This document shows positions 25,526 to 33,537 of a DNA stretch of 64,000 nt, piece after piece. Position numbers and translations under genes: made by a program. Below the pieces are notes generated by a model, which saw nothing but the letters and a program-made list of their open reading frames with translations, did no database searches and was not told the DNA's origin. The DNA comes from UBA961 sp049317525 (GTDB lineage Bacteria > Bacteroidota > Ignavibacteria > Kapaibacteriales > UBA961): NCBI GenBank assembly GCA_049317525.1, contig JBMOIC010000016.1:3080-67079 (forward strand), written 5' to 3'. Each line of letters starts with the position of its first letter. The stretch's first letter is position 1.

Positions 25526-25533
25526 TAATGCAG
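25520..25533. promoter_or_regulatory. 14-base palindrome over the queF start codon
   Basis: CTGCATTAATGCAG is a perfect palindrome that includes the queF ATG (25523-25525) within the 46-base divergent gap shared with rlmB. It could be an operator for queF or could be chance. No preQ1 riboswitch can fit in such a short leader. Confidence 0.3.
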
Positions 25534-25571
25534 TAAAAATGATTGTAAAAATACGGGATTTCTACGAATAA

Positions 25572-26339
25572 ATGAAGAATGAACTTGGTCATTATATATA
25601 TGGTAGAAGGGCTGTAAATGAAGCCTTAAATGCTGGACGCTTAATCGAGAAGATTTTCATCCAATTTGGATCCGATGGTGATATCATCGAAGAAATTCGT
25701 ACGAAAGCTAGGCAAAAAAATGTTGCTTGCTCTATAGCCGATAAAATGAAATTTAATGATATGGAAAAGCGCATTCCTTTAGAACGCGGTTCTGCTCAAG
25801 GTGTGATTGCTTTAACTCCATTATTAACTTATTCTGATATCTATGAGTTAATCGATACTTCCCTAGCTAGTCAAAATCATCCTATGCTTATTGCTTTAGA
25901 TGAAGTAAGCGATCCTTTTAATGTTGGTGCTATTGCAAGATCTGCAGAATGTTCTGGTATTTCAGGAATGATTTTGCCTGTTGACAATACTTCACCAATT
26001 ACTCCAGCTGCTTTTAAATCTGCCGCCGGAGCTCTTGAATTTTTACCCGTATCCAAAGCAGATAATCTGGTAATCGCAATAAGAAATTGCAAAGCTGCCG
26101 GTTTCACTATTATTGGAACTTCAGGTACATCAGATATTTCTTATTCTGATCCTGGCATATATGAAAAACCTATTCTTCTTATTATTGGAAGCGAAGGCAA
26201 AGGTATTCGCCCAGCTGTTTGGAAAGAATGCGATGCTTTTATTACTATACCCGTAAAAGGAAATATTGAATCTTTAAATGCATCAGCTGCAGCAGCAATT
26301 ATTATGTTCGAGCGTAACAGACAACTTCACAATATTTAA
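25572..26339 (+). CDS. rlmB: TrmH/RlmB-family 23S rRNA 2'-O-methyltransferase
   Basis: A 255-residue SPOUT methyltransferase, most like RlmB, which methylates G2251 ribose in the 23S rRNA peptidyl-transferase loop. The N-terminal substrate-binding domain starts GHYIYGRRAVNEALNAGR, typical of RlmB. The knotted catalytic domain has motif 1 SDPFNVGAIARSAE, motif 2 ILLIIGSEGKGIRP and motif 3 IPVKGNIESLNASAAAAI. The cofactor is S-adenosylmethionine. Exact target base is inferred from overall type only. It starts a plus-strand group with two small genes downstream. Confidence 0.9.
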   Translation: MKNELGHYIYGRRAVNEALNAGRLIEKIFIQFGSDGDIIEEIRTKARQKNVACSIADKMKFNDMEKRIPLERGSAQGVIALTPLLTYSDIYELIDTSLASQNHPMLIALDEVSDPFNVGAIARSAECSGISGMILPVDNTSPITPAAFKSAAGALEFLPVSKADNLVIAIRNCKAAGFTIIGTSGTSDISYSDPGIYEKPILLIIGSEGKGIRPAVWKECDAFITIPVKGNIESLNASAAAAIIMFERNRQLHNI

Positions 26340-26376
26340 TTAGCAACTATTTTATCATTAATATCTACCTATTCTT

Positions 26377-26751
26377 ATGGAACTTGTACATATAATCGAA
26401 TCTGTATTATCAATTTATTATCAAACATTTGCACAAAAAAATTGGGAAATGGTTGATACTTTTTTATCTGATGACTTTACCTACTTTTCGGATAAATGCT
26501 TTTCTACCGATAAGTCCGGATATCTTCAAACAATGTCTCAATCAGATTGGACAATTCATTCTTGCAATATTTCTAATTTAAGTATCATTCCTTCTAGTAG
26601 TTCCGATATTGTTGTTGCGGTATACTCTATAGAATTTAAAGGTATGTCAAATTCAGTAGATGCTCAATTTTCTGCATTAGAAACATGTGTTTTTAGACAT
26701 AATGATGGTAATTGGAAATTGGCTCATTGTCATGCTTCAAATTCTCATTAA
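26377..26751 (+). CDS. NTF2-like/DUF4440-type small protein
   Basis: A 124-residue protein with the cone-shaped SnoaL/NTF2 pattern: an N-terminal helix pair (IIESVLSIYYQTFAQKNWE), then DTFLSDDFTYFSDKC and the closing strand FRHNDGNWKLAHCHAS, typical of DUF4440/SnoaL_3 proteins. It is cytoplasmic, with no signal peptide. Members bind small molecules or serve as unknown hydrolases, and no substrate can be inferred. It lies 37 bases after rlmB and 34 bases before the BtuF-like gene, so co-transcription is likely. Confidence 0.7.
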   Translation: MELVHIIESVLSIYYQTFAQKNWEMVDTFLSDDFTYFSDKCFSTDKSGYLQTMSQSDWTIHSCNISNLSIIPSSSSDIVVAVYSIEFKGMSNSVDAQFSALETCVFRHNDGNWKLAHCHASNSH

Positions 26752-26785
26752 TATATATCTTTTTCCTTGCTATGTTTGGTGAATA

Positions 26786-27583
26786 ATGAGGCTTATCTGT
26801 TTAACAGAAGAAACCACAGAAACTCTGTATGCATTAGGTGCAGAAGACTATATTGTTGGCATTTCTGGATTTACAGTTAGGCCTACTATTGCTAGAAAAA
26901 CAAAACCAAAAATATCAACGTATTTAGATGCTAATATACAGGGAATACTTGCATTAAACCCCGATATTGTATTGGCTTGGAGTGATTTACAAGCACCAAT
27001 CTGTGCAGAGCTTATTAAAGCTGGAATTGAAGTCTATTGTTTCAATCATCGAACAATCAGGGGAATTTTAAGTATGATTGAAAAATTGGGTAGACTTGTC
27101 AATAAGCAAGAACAATCACTCGTTTTTATCGATCATATTAATCAGCATTTAGCATCTATTTCTTCCAAAGCATCATTAAGAACTATACAACCTTTAGTAT
27201 ATTTTGAAGAATGGTTTGACCCATTAATTACAGGTATTTCTTGGGTTAGTGAAATTATAGAACTGTGTGGCGGAGTTGATATATTTAAGGAGAATCGTGC
27301 ATTTCCCGATGCCAAAAGAAGGATTTTAGCATCAACTGATAAAGTATTAGATAAAATGCCAGATATTATGATTGCTTCTTGGTGTGGAAAGGGATTTAAG
27401 AAAGAAAAAGTACTTGCAAGGCCAGGATGGAAAAATATTCCTGCTATAAAATACGATGAAATTTATCACATAAAATCATCAATAATTTTACAGCCTGGGC
27501 CAGCTGCTTTGATAGACGGAGCCACTATCATACATGGTATCATTGATAATTGGCAGAAGAAAAATCAGATGGGAATAAAATAA
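26786..27583 (+). CDS. BtuF-like helical-backbone metal/cobalamin receptor protein without signal peptide
   Basis: A 265-residue protein of the ABC transporter periplasmic-binding (class III, BtuF/FhuD) fold: LTEETTETLYALGAEDYIVGIS, NPDIVLAWSDLQAP, PLVYFEEWFDPLITGISWVSEIIELCGG and LDKMPDIMIASWCGKGF. Relatives bind cobalamin, corrinoids or ferric siderophores. This chain starts directly at the fold, and I see no signal peptide or lipobox, so it may be cytoplasmic or its start may be mis-set. No permease or ATPase gene is nearby. Its 3' end overlaps the convergent gene by 19 bases. Confidence 0.75.
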   Translation: MRLICLTEETTETLYALGAEDYIVGISGFTVRPTIARKTKPKISTYLDANIQGILALNPDIVLAWSDLQAPICAELIKAGIEVYCFNHRTIRGILSMIEKLGRLVNKQEQSLVFIDHINQHLASISSKASLRTIQPLVYFEEWFDPLITGISWVSEIIELCGGVDIFKENRAFPDAKRRILASTDKVLDKMPDIMIASWCGKGFKKEKVLARPGWKNIPAIKYDEIYHIKSSIILQPGPAALIDGATIIHGIIDNWQKKNQMGIK

Positions 27584-28053
27584 GAAATAGCTAAAAATCT
27601 ATTATGCAATGGGAGAGAGACATATTTATCGACACTAAAATTCCAACCATGATATACTCTAATACCAAGCATCGAAACCCCTATCTCTGGCCTAAATCGT
27701 AAAGATCCCTGAGAAAAATCTGTATAATAAAGCATAGAAGCCCCAAAAGAAATGAACCAATTCATAGTATATGATACTTTTGGAGCTATAATAATAGCAT
27801 TATTATTCAGAGGTCCTGTTTCTATTCCAAATGAAATAGTACCCAATCCTTTTATTAGATCACTTTTATCCCAATTTACTCTACTTCCAATACTATAAGC
27901 TGATTCTAGAGATATTCCCGCATTGCTACTTTGAATACCCAAAGTAAAACCTTTAGCTGGAATCTCTTTTTCTACAGCATATATGTGCATTGGAAACAGA
28001 ATACCAAGGCTACATATAGCAATCTTATAAAGCCAGTCTAAAACCGGATTCAT
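27565..28053 (-). CDS. Exported beta-rich protein, probably small outer-membrane barrel
   Basis: A protein of about 162 residues when started at 28053 (MNPVLDWLYK). It has a signal peptide (IAICSLGILFPMHIYA) and then alternating polar/apolar strands (FTLGIQSSNAGISLESAYSIGS, ISFGIETGPL, GASMLYYTDFS), suggesting a small barrel. It ends FIPI and not in a clear aromatic beta-signal. Function unknown. The start region overlaps the HMA-domain gene by 29 bases, so translation may be coupled to it and a metal-related role is possible but unproven. Its 3' end overlaps the convergent BtuF-like gene. Confidence 0.6.
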   Translation of the reverse strand: MNPVLDWLYKIAICSLGILFPMHIYAVEKEIPAKGFTLGIQSSNAGISLESAYSIGSRVNWDKSDLIKGLGTISFGIETGPLNNNAIIIAPKVSYTMNWFISFGASMLYYTDFSQGSLRFRPEIGVSMLGIRVYHGWNFSVDKYVSLPLHNRFLAISYFIPI

Positions 28054-28237
28054 CAATAGCATGTAGAATGTCTTCATCACTTACTGTGTCCGGATCATAT
28101 TCGATAATAGCTTTGCCAATTTGAACATCTTGCACAATGAGGCCTTGAATTGCAGTTAACTCATTTTTTAATGCCTTTACACAATGTCCACAAGACATAC
28201 CATCAATTAATAATTCTTGTTTTTTCATGATTCTCAT
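28025..28237 (-). CDS. Heavy-metal-associated (HMA) domain protein, CopZ-like
   Basis: A 70-residue single HMA domain with the metal-binding motif IDGMSCGHC (two cysteines binding Cu(I) or a similar ion), followed by a ferredoxin-like fold pattern ending VSDEDILHAIDESGF. Family members are cytoplasmic copper chaperones that hand metal to P-type ATPases. No such ATPase is in the window. A second ATG three codons in (28228, MKKQELL) is an equally possible start. It lies two bases after the dnaB stop and overlaps the next gene, so it sits in a dnaB-HMA-barrel run. Confidence 0.88.
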   Translation of the reverse strand: MRIMKKQELLIDGMSCGHCVKALKNELTAIQGLIVQDVQIGKAIIEYDPDTVSDEDILHAIDESGFRLAL

Positions 28238-28240
28238 AGA

Positions 28241-29731
28241 TTAAAATTGTACATCTGAACTGCCATCAGCACCCAGATACTGAGGTGGTTCATCATAATG
28301 GAATGTTAAGTTTTCAAATCGTGCATATGATTTTAAATATGCCAAACGTACATCACCAACTGGACCATTCCTTTGCTTAGCGATAATCAATTCACCAGTG
28401 TTTTCTGTAGAAGACCCATCATCCCAGGTTGATATACCATATTGTTCAGGCCTATTAACAAACATAACAACATCAGCATCCTGTTCAATAGATCCTGATT
28501 CACGCAAATCAGAAAGCATTGGCCTTTTATCAGATCTTGATTCAACCGATCTATTTAACTGAGCCAAAGCTATTACTGGAATATCTAATTCTTTAGCTAT
28601 TTGTTTAAGCGATCTAGAGATTATTGAAATTTCCCTTTCTCTGCTTTCGGCCTTAGGTGGAGAAACAAATTGCAAATAATCTACGATTACCAATTTAATA
28701 TCATGTTCAGCTTTCATTCTTCTACATTTAGCCCTTATCTCCATAACAGTTAATGTTGCACTGTCATCTATAAATAGTGGAGCTTCTGCTAAATGGCCAA
28801 TCGTTTGAACCAATTTTTGCATGTCTTGAGATGAAATTCTATTAGTTCGGATATCCTGAGCATTCACTCGTGCTTCACCACTTAATAATCGCACCATCAA
28901 TTGACTAGATGCCATTTCTATAGAAAAAAAAGCAACAGGCATTTTATATTCAACTGCTACATTCCTAGCTATGCTTAAAGCCATAGCAGTTTTGCCCATC
29001 GATGGCCTAGCAGCTATAATGATAAAATCAGATTTCTGAAATCCACCTAGCAATTCATCTAATTTTGTAAATCCAGATGGAATACCCGTAATACCAGATG
29101 TAGGGCCACCTTCAGACATCTTAGTAATCATTTGAAATGTATCATGAGCAAGCTGTTTCATAGTTGAAAAGCTTTTGCTTAAACGCTGTTCGGCAATCTC
29201 GAATACTTTAGATTCCGCATAATCAACTTCCTCTAAAGCATCTGTAGTTTCATCATAAGCCCTAGTCATTACTAAACCAGCTACTTGTATCAGAGATCTT
29301 TTTAAATAACGTTCTTGTACTATCCGAGCATAATGTTCTACATTAGCTGCAGTTGGAGTACTCATTGTTAATTCTGAAATATAAAAAGATCCACCTATAG
29401 ATTCTAAAACTCCCCTTCTGCGCAATTCTTCTGGTAATGTAGTATAATCTGAATTTATATTTCTTTCAAATAATCCTAAAATAGCCTCATAAATCAGCTT
29501 ATGAGATTCTCTATAAAAACTATCAGGCTGTAATATTTCAATTACTTTAGGAATTGCTGCTCTATCAAGCATCATAGAACCAAGAACTGCAATTTCTGCT
29601 TCTAAAGAATGAGGAGGAACCTTTCCACCCAATGATTCCAATGTTGCAGGTAAAAAAACATCCTTTTCTCCTCTTTTTCTTAAAGAAGTACTTTGGGATG
29701 TTTGCTTATTTCCTGAATTATATGAAGCCAT
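28241..29731 (-). CDS. dnaB: Replicative DNA helicase
   Basis: A 496-residue hexameric helicase that unwinds DNA ahead of the replication fork and loads primase. The N-terminal domain starts PPHSLEAEIAVLGSMMLD. The RecA-like C-domain has Walker A IIAARPSMGKTAMAL, DnaB motif FFSIEMASSQLMVRLL, Walker B LVIVDYLQFVSP, IALAQLNRSVESRSDKRPMLSDLRESGSIEQDAD and the arginine-finger region. No intein is present. The ATG at 29731 (MASYNSGN) is chosen over an upstream GTG, because the extra nine residues are hydrophobic and not family-like. It is divergent from miaB. Confidence 0.97.
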   Translation of the reverse strand: MASYNSGNKQTSQSTSLRKRGEKDVFLPATLESLGGKVPPHSLEAEIAVLGSMMLDRAAIPKVIEILQPDSFYRESHKLIYEAILGLFERNINSDYTTLPEELRRRGVLESIGGSFYISELTMSTPTAANVEHYARIVQERYLKRSLIQVAGLVMTRAYDETTDALEEVDYAESKVFEIAEQRLSKSFSTMKQLAHDTFQMITKMSEGGPTSGITGIPSGFTKLDELLGGFQKSDFIIIAARPSMGKTAMALSIARNVAVEYKMPVAFFSIEMASSQLMVRLLSGEARVNAQDIRTNRISSQDMQKLVQTIGHLAEAPLFIDDSATLTVMEIRAKCRRMKAEHDIKLVIVDYLQFVSPPKAESREREISIISRSLKQIAKELDIPVIALAQLNRSVESRSDKRPMLSDLRESGSIEQDADVVMFVNRPEQYGISTWDDGSSTENTGELIIAKQRNGPVGDVRLAYLKSYARFENLTFHYDEPPQYLGADGSSDVQF

Positions 29732-29844
29732 ATCTCTAACTAAAAGTAATAGGGCCACAAAAATAACATTTATTTATGATTAAGTATACGGATGAATAAA
29801 TCATAATGAGATAATCAATTAAGAGATATCGAAGGCCTATTTCT

Positions 29845-29852
29845 TATATTTG
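29845..29852 (+). promoter_or_regulatory. Candidate Bacteroidota-type -7 box upstream of miaB
   Basis: TATATTTG matches TAnnTTTG and lies 37 bases before the miaB ATG at 29889. No clear TTG -33 element is visible at the usual distance, so this is tentative. It argues against the longer TTG-started reading frame, whose first codon (29850) overlaps this box. Confidence 0.35.
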
Positions 29853-29888
29853 CATACCTTTTTATTATCACTCATTAAAATACTGTAT

Positions 29889-31280
29889 ATGCTTGAATTA
29901 CCTATACTTCAGAACCCTAAACAAGATACTATTTCATTGATGGATAGCGATATTCCATTATTAGGGAATCAGCCATTATTATATGTAGAAACATATGGCT
30001 GTCAAATGAATGTTAATGACACTGAAATTGTGCAAGGAGTGATGCATAAAAAAGGGTATTCTTTAACAAATACTCCAGATAATGCTGATATTATCCTTAT
30101 CAATACTTGTGCAATTAGGGACAATGCAGAAAAAAAAATTCATGAACGCTTAAATCATCTTAAATATTACAAAAAAAAGAATAAAGATTTAGTTGTTGGT
30201 GTATTGGGTTGCATGGCCGAACGTTTACGAGAAAATTTGCTTGAAAAAGAATTAGTAGATATCGTTATTGGACCAGACGAATATCGTTCTGTTCCTGAAT
30301 TAGTAGAAAAAGCTTTTGGCGGAGAACGTGGTATAGCTGTAAAATTAAGCAGAGTAGAAACTTATGATGATATTTTACCTTTCCGTACCGAAGGGATAAG
30401 TGCTTGGGTTTCAATCATGAGAGGATGCGATAAGTTTTGTACTTATTGTATTGTTCCTTTTACTCGTGGAAGAGAAAGATCAAGAGCATATTCATCTATA
30501 GTTCAAGAAGTTATATCATTGTATGATGCAGGTTTTAAAGAAGTTACATTGCTTGGGCAGAATGTAAATAGCTATATGGATGAACATTCAGGAAATAATT
30601 TTGCAGAATTACTTAGGGCTTGTGCAAAAGCAGTTCCTTATATGAGAATTCGATATACAACTTCTCATCCTCAAGATATGAGCGATCAATTAATTGAAAC
30701 CATGGCAGAATTTGATAATATTTGCAAATACATTCATCTTCCTGTTCAATCAGGCTCTAATCGAATTTTACAACTTATGAATCGTACTCATCCGATTGAA
30801 CATTATTATGAAAGAATAGCCAAGATTAAAGAATTAATGCCAGGATGCGCATTGTCTACAGATATTATCACTGGATTCCCAACAGAAACCGATGAAGATC
30901 ATCAAGCTACAATGGAATTAATGAAGATTGTTAGATATGATGGGGCTTATATGTTCAAGTATTCACCAAGAGAAAGAACTAAAGCTTGGAAAATGGGTGA
31001 TGATATACCAGATACATTAAAAATTTCACGATTAAATGAGATAATTCATCAACAAAATCAGATTTCATATGAAATCAATCAACAAACAATTGGAACTATC
31101 GAAACCGTATTAGTTGAAGGCCCAAGTAAAAAAAGTCCACTAGAATGGCAAGGTAGATCTGATACAAATAAAACAGTAATTTTCCCTCAAAATGAGAATT
31201 TAGCCTATATTGTTGGTGATTATATCAAAGTTAAAATTGCTAGAGCTACAAGCGCCACATTAATGGGAACAGTTGTATAA
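29889..31280 (+). CDS. miaB: tRNA-2-methylthio-N6-dimethylallyladenosine synthase
   Basis: A 463-residue radical-SAM methylthiotransferase that adds the 2-methylthio group to i6A37 in tRNAs reading U-initial codons. Three N-terminal cysteines hold one 4Fe-4S cluster (YVETYGCQMNVNDTE, INTCAIRDNAE, GVLGCMAERL). The radical-SAM CxxxCxxC is RGCDKFCTYCIVPFTRGRERSR. A C-terminal TRAM domain follows (IGTIETVLVEGPSKK). The ATG at 29889 is chosen, with a second at 29940 possible. It is followed by yraN with a 3-base gap. Confidence 0.96.
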   Translation: MLELPILQNPKQDTISLMDSDIPLLGNQPLLYVETYGCQMNVNDTEIVQGVMHKKGYSLTNTPDNADIILINTCAIRDNAEKKIHERLNHLKYYKKKNKDLVVGVLGCMAERLRENLLEKELVDIVIGPDEYRSVPELVEKAFGGERGIAVKLSRVETYDDILPFRTEGISAWVSIMRGCDKFCTYCIVPFTRGRERSRAYSSIVQEVISLYDAGFKEVTLLGQNVNSYMDEHSGNNFAELLRACAKAVPYMRIRYTTSHPQDMSDQLIETMAEFDNICKYIHLPVQSGSNRILQLMNRTHPIEHYYERIAKIKELMPGCALSTDIITGFPTETDEDHQATMELMKIVRYDGAYMFKYSPRERTKAWKMGDDIPDTLKISRLNEIIHQQNQISYEINQQTIGTIETVLVEGPSKKSPLEWQGRSDTNKTVIFPQNENLAYIVGDYIKVKIARATSATLMGTVV

Positions 31281-31283
31281 GTA

Positions 31284-31661
31284 ATGATAATTCAGGGGAA
31301 ATACGTGGAAAATAATCGAGACATCGGATATAAAGCAGAAAAAATAGCTTCTGATTTTCTTGAGTCATTGGGTTATTCAATTATTCAGAAAAACTTTCAT
31401 TTTGGAAGATATGGAGAAATCGATATTATCTGTAATGATAATACTACTCTGGTTTTTGTAGAAGTGAAATACAGAAATACATACAATTATGGAACCCCTG
31501 AAAGTTCTATCACTCATAAAAAAATAAAAACCCTCAGAAGAGCTGCTGAGGGTTTTCTATATATTAGAAAAATTGTTGATACAGAATGTAGATTCGATAT
31601 CATTGCAATTGATTTTACAGATGGAATGCAGTCTATAAGACATCTTAAATGCGCATTCTAG
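31284..31661 (+). CDS. yraN: YraN-family (UPF0102) endonuclease-like protein
   Basis: A 125-residue member of the UPF0102 family with a restriction-endonuclease-like core: NRDIGYKAEKIASDFLESLGY, then the catalytic pattern RYGEIDIIC...LVFVEVKYR (Glu, Asp, Glu-x-Lys). Biological role is unclear, and the nuclease activity of relatives is limited. It lies 3 bases after miaB. Its stop abuts the stop of the convergent M28 gene with no base between. A strong hairpin inside its coding sequence (31527-31556) acts on the other strand and is listed separately. Confidence 0.9.
   Translation: MIIQGKYVENNRDIGYKAEKIASDFLESLGYSIIQKNFHFGRYGEIDIICNDNTTLVFVEVKYRNTYNYGTPESSITHKKIKTLRRAAEGFLYIRKIVDTECRFDIIAIDFTDGMQSIRHLKCAF
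31518..31556 (-). terminator. Intrinsic terminator for the M28 peptidase gene inside yraN
   Basis: On the minus strand a perfect 11-bp stem (AAAACCCTCAG with its complement, 8-base loop) is followed by TTTTTATTTTTTT, 106 bases past the M28 stop. This is a textbook terminator in the minus direction, while in the plus direction only four T follow. It therefore lies within codons of yraN (the KTLRRAAEGF segment) while serving the convergent gene. Confidence 0.85.
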
Positions 31662-33455
31662 CTATTTTTTGGCATCAAATTCTACTTGTAAAACAAATTC
31701 TTTGTCTTCTTTTGGCCCGCGCAATACCGTTACACTTGTTTTATCACCAGCTTTGAATTTTCCAAGAGCATATGTATAGTCATATACATTTTTAACTTGG
31801 GTATCCCCTAACTTGATAATGATATCATCACTCACTAAACCAGCCTTACCACCAGGGCCACCATCTCTTACGCCAGTGATATGCATTCCTTTGGGATGAT
31901 CGCTATAATCTGGAGTAATCCCTAAAGACACTCTAAATGACATGGATTGTCCGGCTTGAGCGCTGGACTTCACTTTAATAAAGTCTGGCTTTTTGGGTGA
32001 ATTACCTATAAAGTCTAATGTAGATATTACCATTTTTATAATTGCTGTTTCACCTTCATAATTAATTTTATCCCAGGTATCTGTAGGGCGATGATAGTCG
32101 CTATGAAGTCCGGTAAAGAAAAACAAAACCGGTTTGTCTTTGGTATAAAACGAAGCATGATCACTTGGCCCAAAACCATCTTCGGTAGTTGTTACCTTAA
32201 AATCGAACTCTTTTCCTAAAGAGTCAATTAATGGTTTTAATATAGATGATGTACCTATTCCGCCAATATTTAATTTCTTATCTGTTAATCTACCTATCAT
32301 ATCCATATTGAGCATAAATACAACACTATCTAAACTAAATAATGGATTTTTTACGAAAAATGCCGAACCCAGTAAACCTCTTTCTTCAGCAGTAAAACCT
32401 ATAAATAAGACTGGTCTAGATAAAGGACGATTTTTAAGTAAAGAAGCTAATTCTAAAAGCCCTGCTGTTCCCGAAGCATTATCATCTGCACCATAATGTA
32501 TTGCTAAATCATTTTTGCCAGAAAGCGTTCCAGAACCTTCGCCACCAAATCCAAGATGGTCATAATGAGCACCACATACAATAAATTCCCCTGCTTTTGT
32601 GGGATCTGTACCAGGTAGAAATCCAATAACATTTGAGGTTTTAACAGATATTTGTTTAAGATTGACAGAAAATGAAATCTCTGCATTTGGTATTTCTTTA
32701 CTGTAGGGGGTTTTTGAAGAATTAATTTTCTTTTCTAATTCTAGAATGTTAAGATTCTGAATATTCTCTTCTAAAGCTATCCTTGAAATTTGTATAACTG
32801 GCATTCCATCAACCTTTCCGCCTTGTTCCCATTTGAGTGGCATCAAAGAATCAGGATATTTTGCCCCCGATACAATTACAATACCTGCTGCACCTTTTTC
32901 TTTGGCATTCATAACTTTAGAGCGAATTCCAGCATGTTGCATAATAGTACCATGAGGATTATCTAAGTCTGGAGCACCCCTTAATACAAGTACAATTGCA
33001 TTTTTTACATCTACACCTTCATAGTCATCATATTTGTCAGCAGATGAAGAAATCCCAAAACCTACAAAAATAACTTTTCCTTGGGCAGATCCATTATCAC
33101 TTACAGAAAGTGGAGTATAGCCTATTGTAGTATTAAGTTCAGACATATGAATAGGTGAATAAATTGCAGCCATATTACCATCTGACTCTTTCTGCACATC
33201 GGTTATTACGCTTAATTCTTGAAAATAATTTTTGGCATTTTTCCAAGGCTTAATACCTATTTTTTGGAATTGAGATACAATATATTCGGCAGCTTTTTTA
33301 TTTCCATCGGTTCCAGTTCCGCGACCAGCCAATTCCTCTGATGCAAGATATTTTATATGATTTTTAAGATTTTCAGAAATATCTGCATTAACCTTAGTTA
33401 TGATTACACAAATAAAAAGGATAATAAAAGCATACAGTTTCGTATTGTTTTTCAT
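31662..33455 (-). CDS. Exported M28-family peptidase with PA and PDZ domains
   Basis: A 597-residue zinc aminopeptidase-like enzyme. Order: signal peptide (LYAFIILFICVIITKVNA); an N-terminal peptidase segment (YLASEELAGRGTGT); a PA insert domain (about 100-230, GKVIFVGFGIS); the M28 catalytic core with metal ligands in GAHYDHLG, HYGADDNASG, TAEERGLLGS, NMDMIG and PSDHASFY; and a C-terminal PDZ domain (about 510-595, GGPGGKAGLVSDDIIIKLG). It probably hydrolyses peptides in the periplasm or outside the cell. The start at 33455 (MKNNTK) gives a normal signal peptide. It abuts yraN convergently with zero bases, and its terminator lies inside yraN. Confidence 0.93.
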   Translation of the reverse strand: MKNNTKLYAFIILFICVIITKVNADISENLKNHIKYLASEELAGRGTGTDGNKKAAEYIVSQFQKIGIKPWKNAKNYFQELSVITDVQKESDGNMAAIYSPIHMSELNTTIGYTPLSVSDNGSAQGKVIFVGFGISSSADKYDDYEGVDVKNAIVLVLRGAPDLDNPHGTIMQHAGIRSKVMNAKEKGAAGIVIVSGAKYPDSLMPLKWEQGGKVDGMPVIQISRIALEENIQNLNILELEKKINSSKTPYSKEIPNAEISFSVNLKQISVKTSNVIGFLPGTDPTKAGEFIVCGAHYDHLGFGGEGSGTLSGKNDLAIHYGADDNASGTAGLLELASLLKNRPLSRPVLFIGFTAEERGLLGSAFFVKNPLFSLDSVVFMLNMDMIGRLTDKKLNIGGIGTSSILKPLIDSLGKEFDFKVTTTEDGFGPSDHASFYTKDKPVLFFFTGLHSDYHRPTDTWDKINYEGETAIIKMVISTLDFIGNSPKKPDFIKVKSSAQAGQSMSFRVSLGITPDYSDHPKGMHITGVRDGGPGGKAGLVSDDIIIKLGDTQVKNVYDYTYALGKFKAGDKTSVTVLRGPKEDKEFVLQVEFDAKK

Positions 33456-33537
33456 AGAATTATACATAATTGATGAAAAAAGCATGTAGATGATTAGATA
33501 GATTTAGAATGAAGCAATATACAATTCTGTAAACTGA

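Noticed and set aside
28241..29731. Intein in DnaB
   Set aside because: All helicase motifs are continuous and the protein has normal length.
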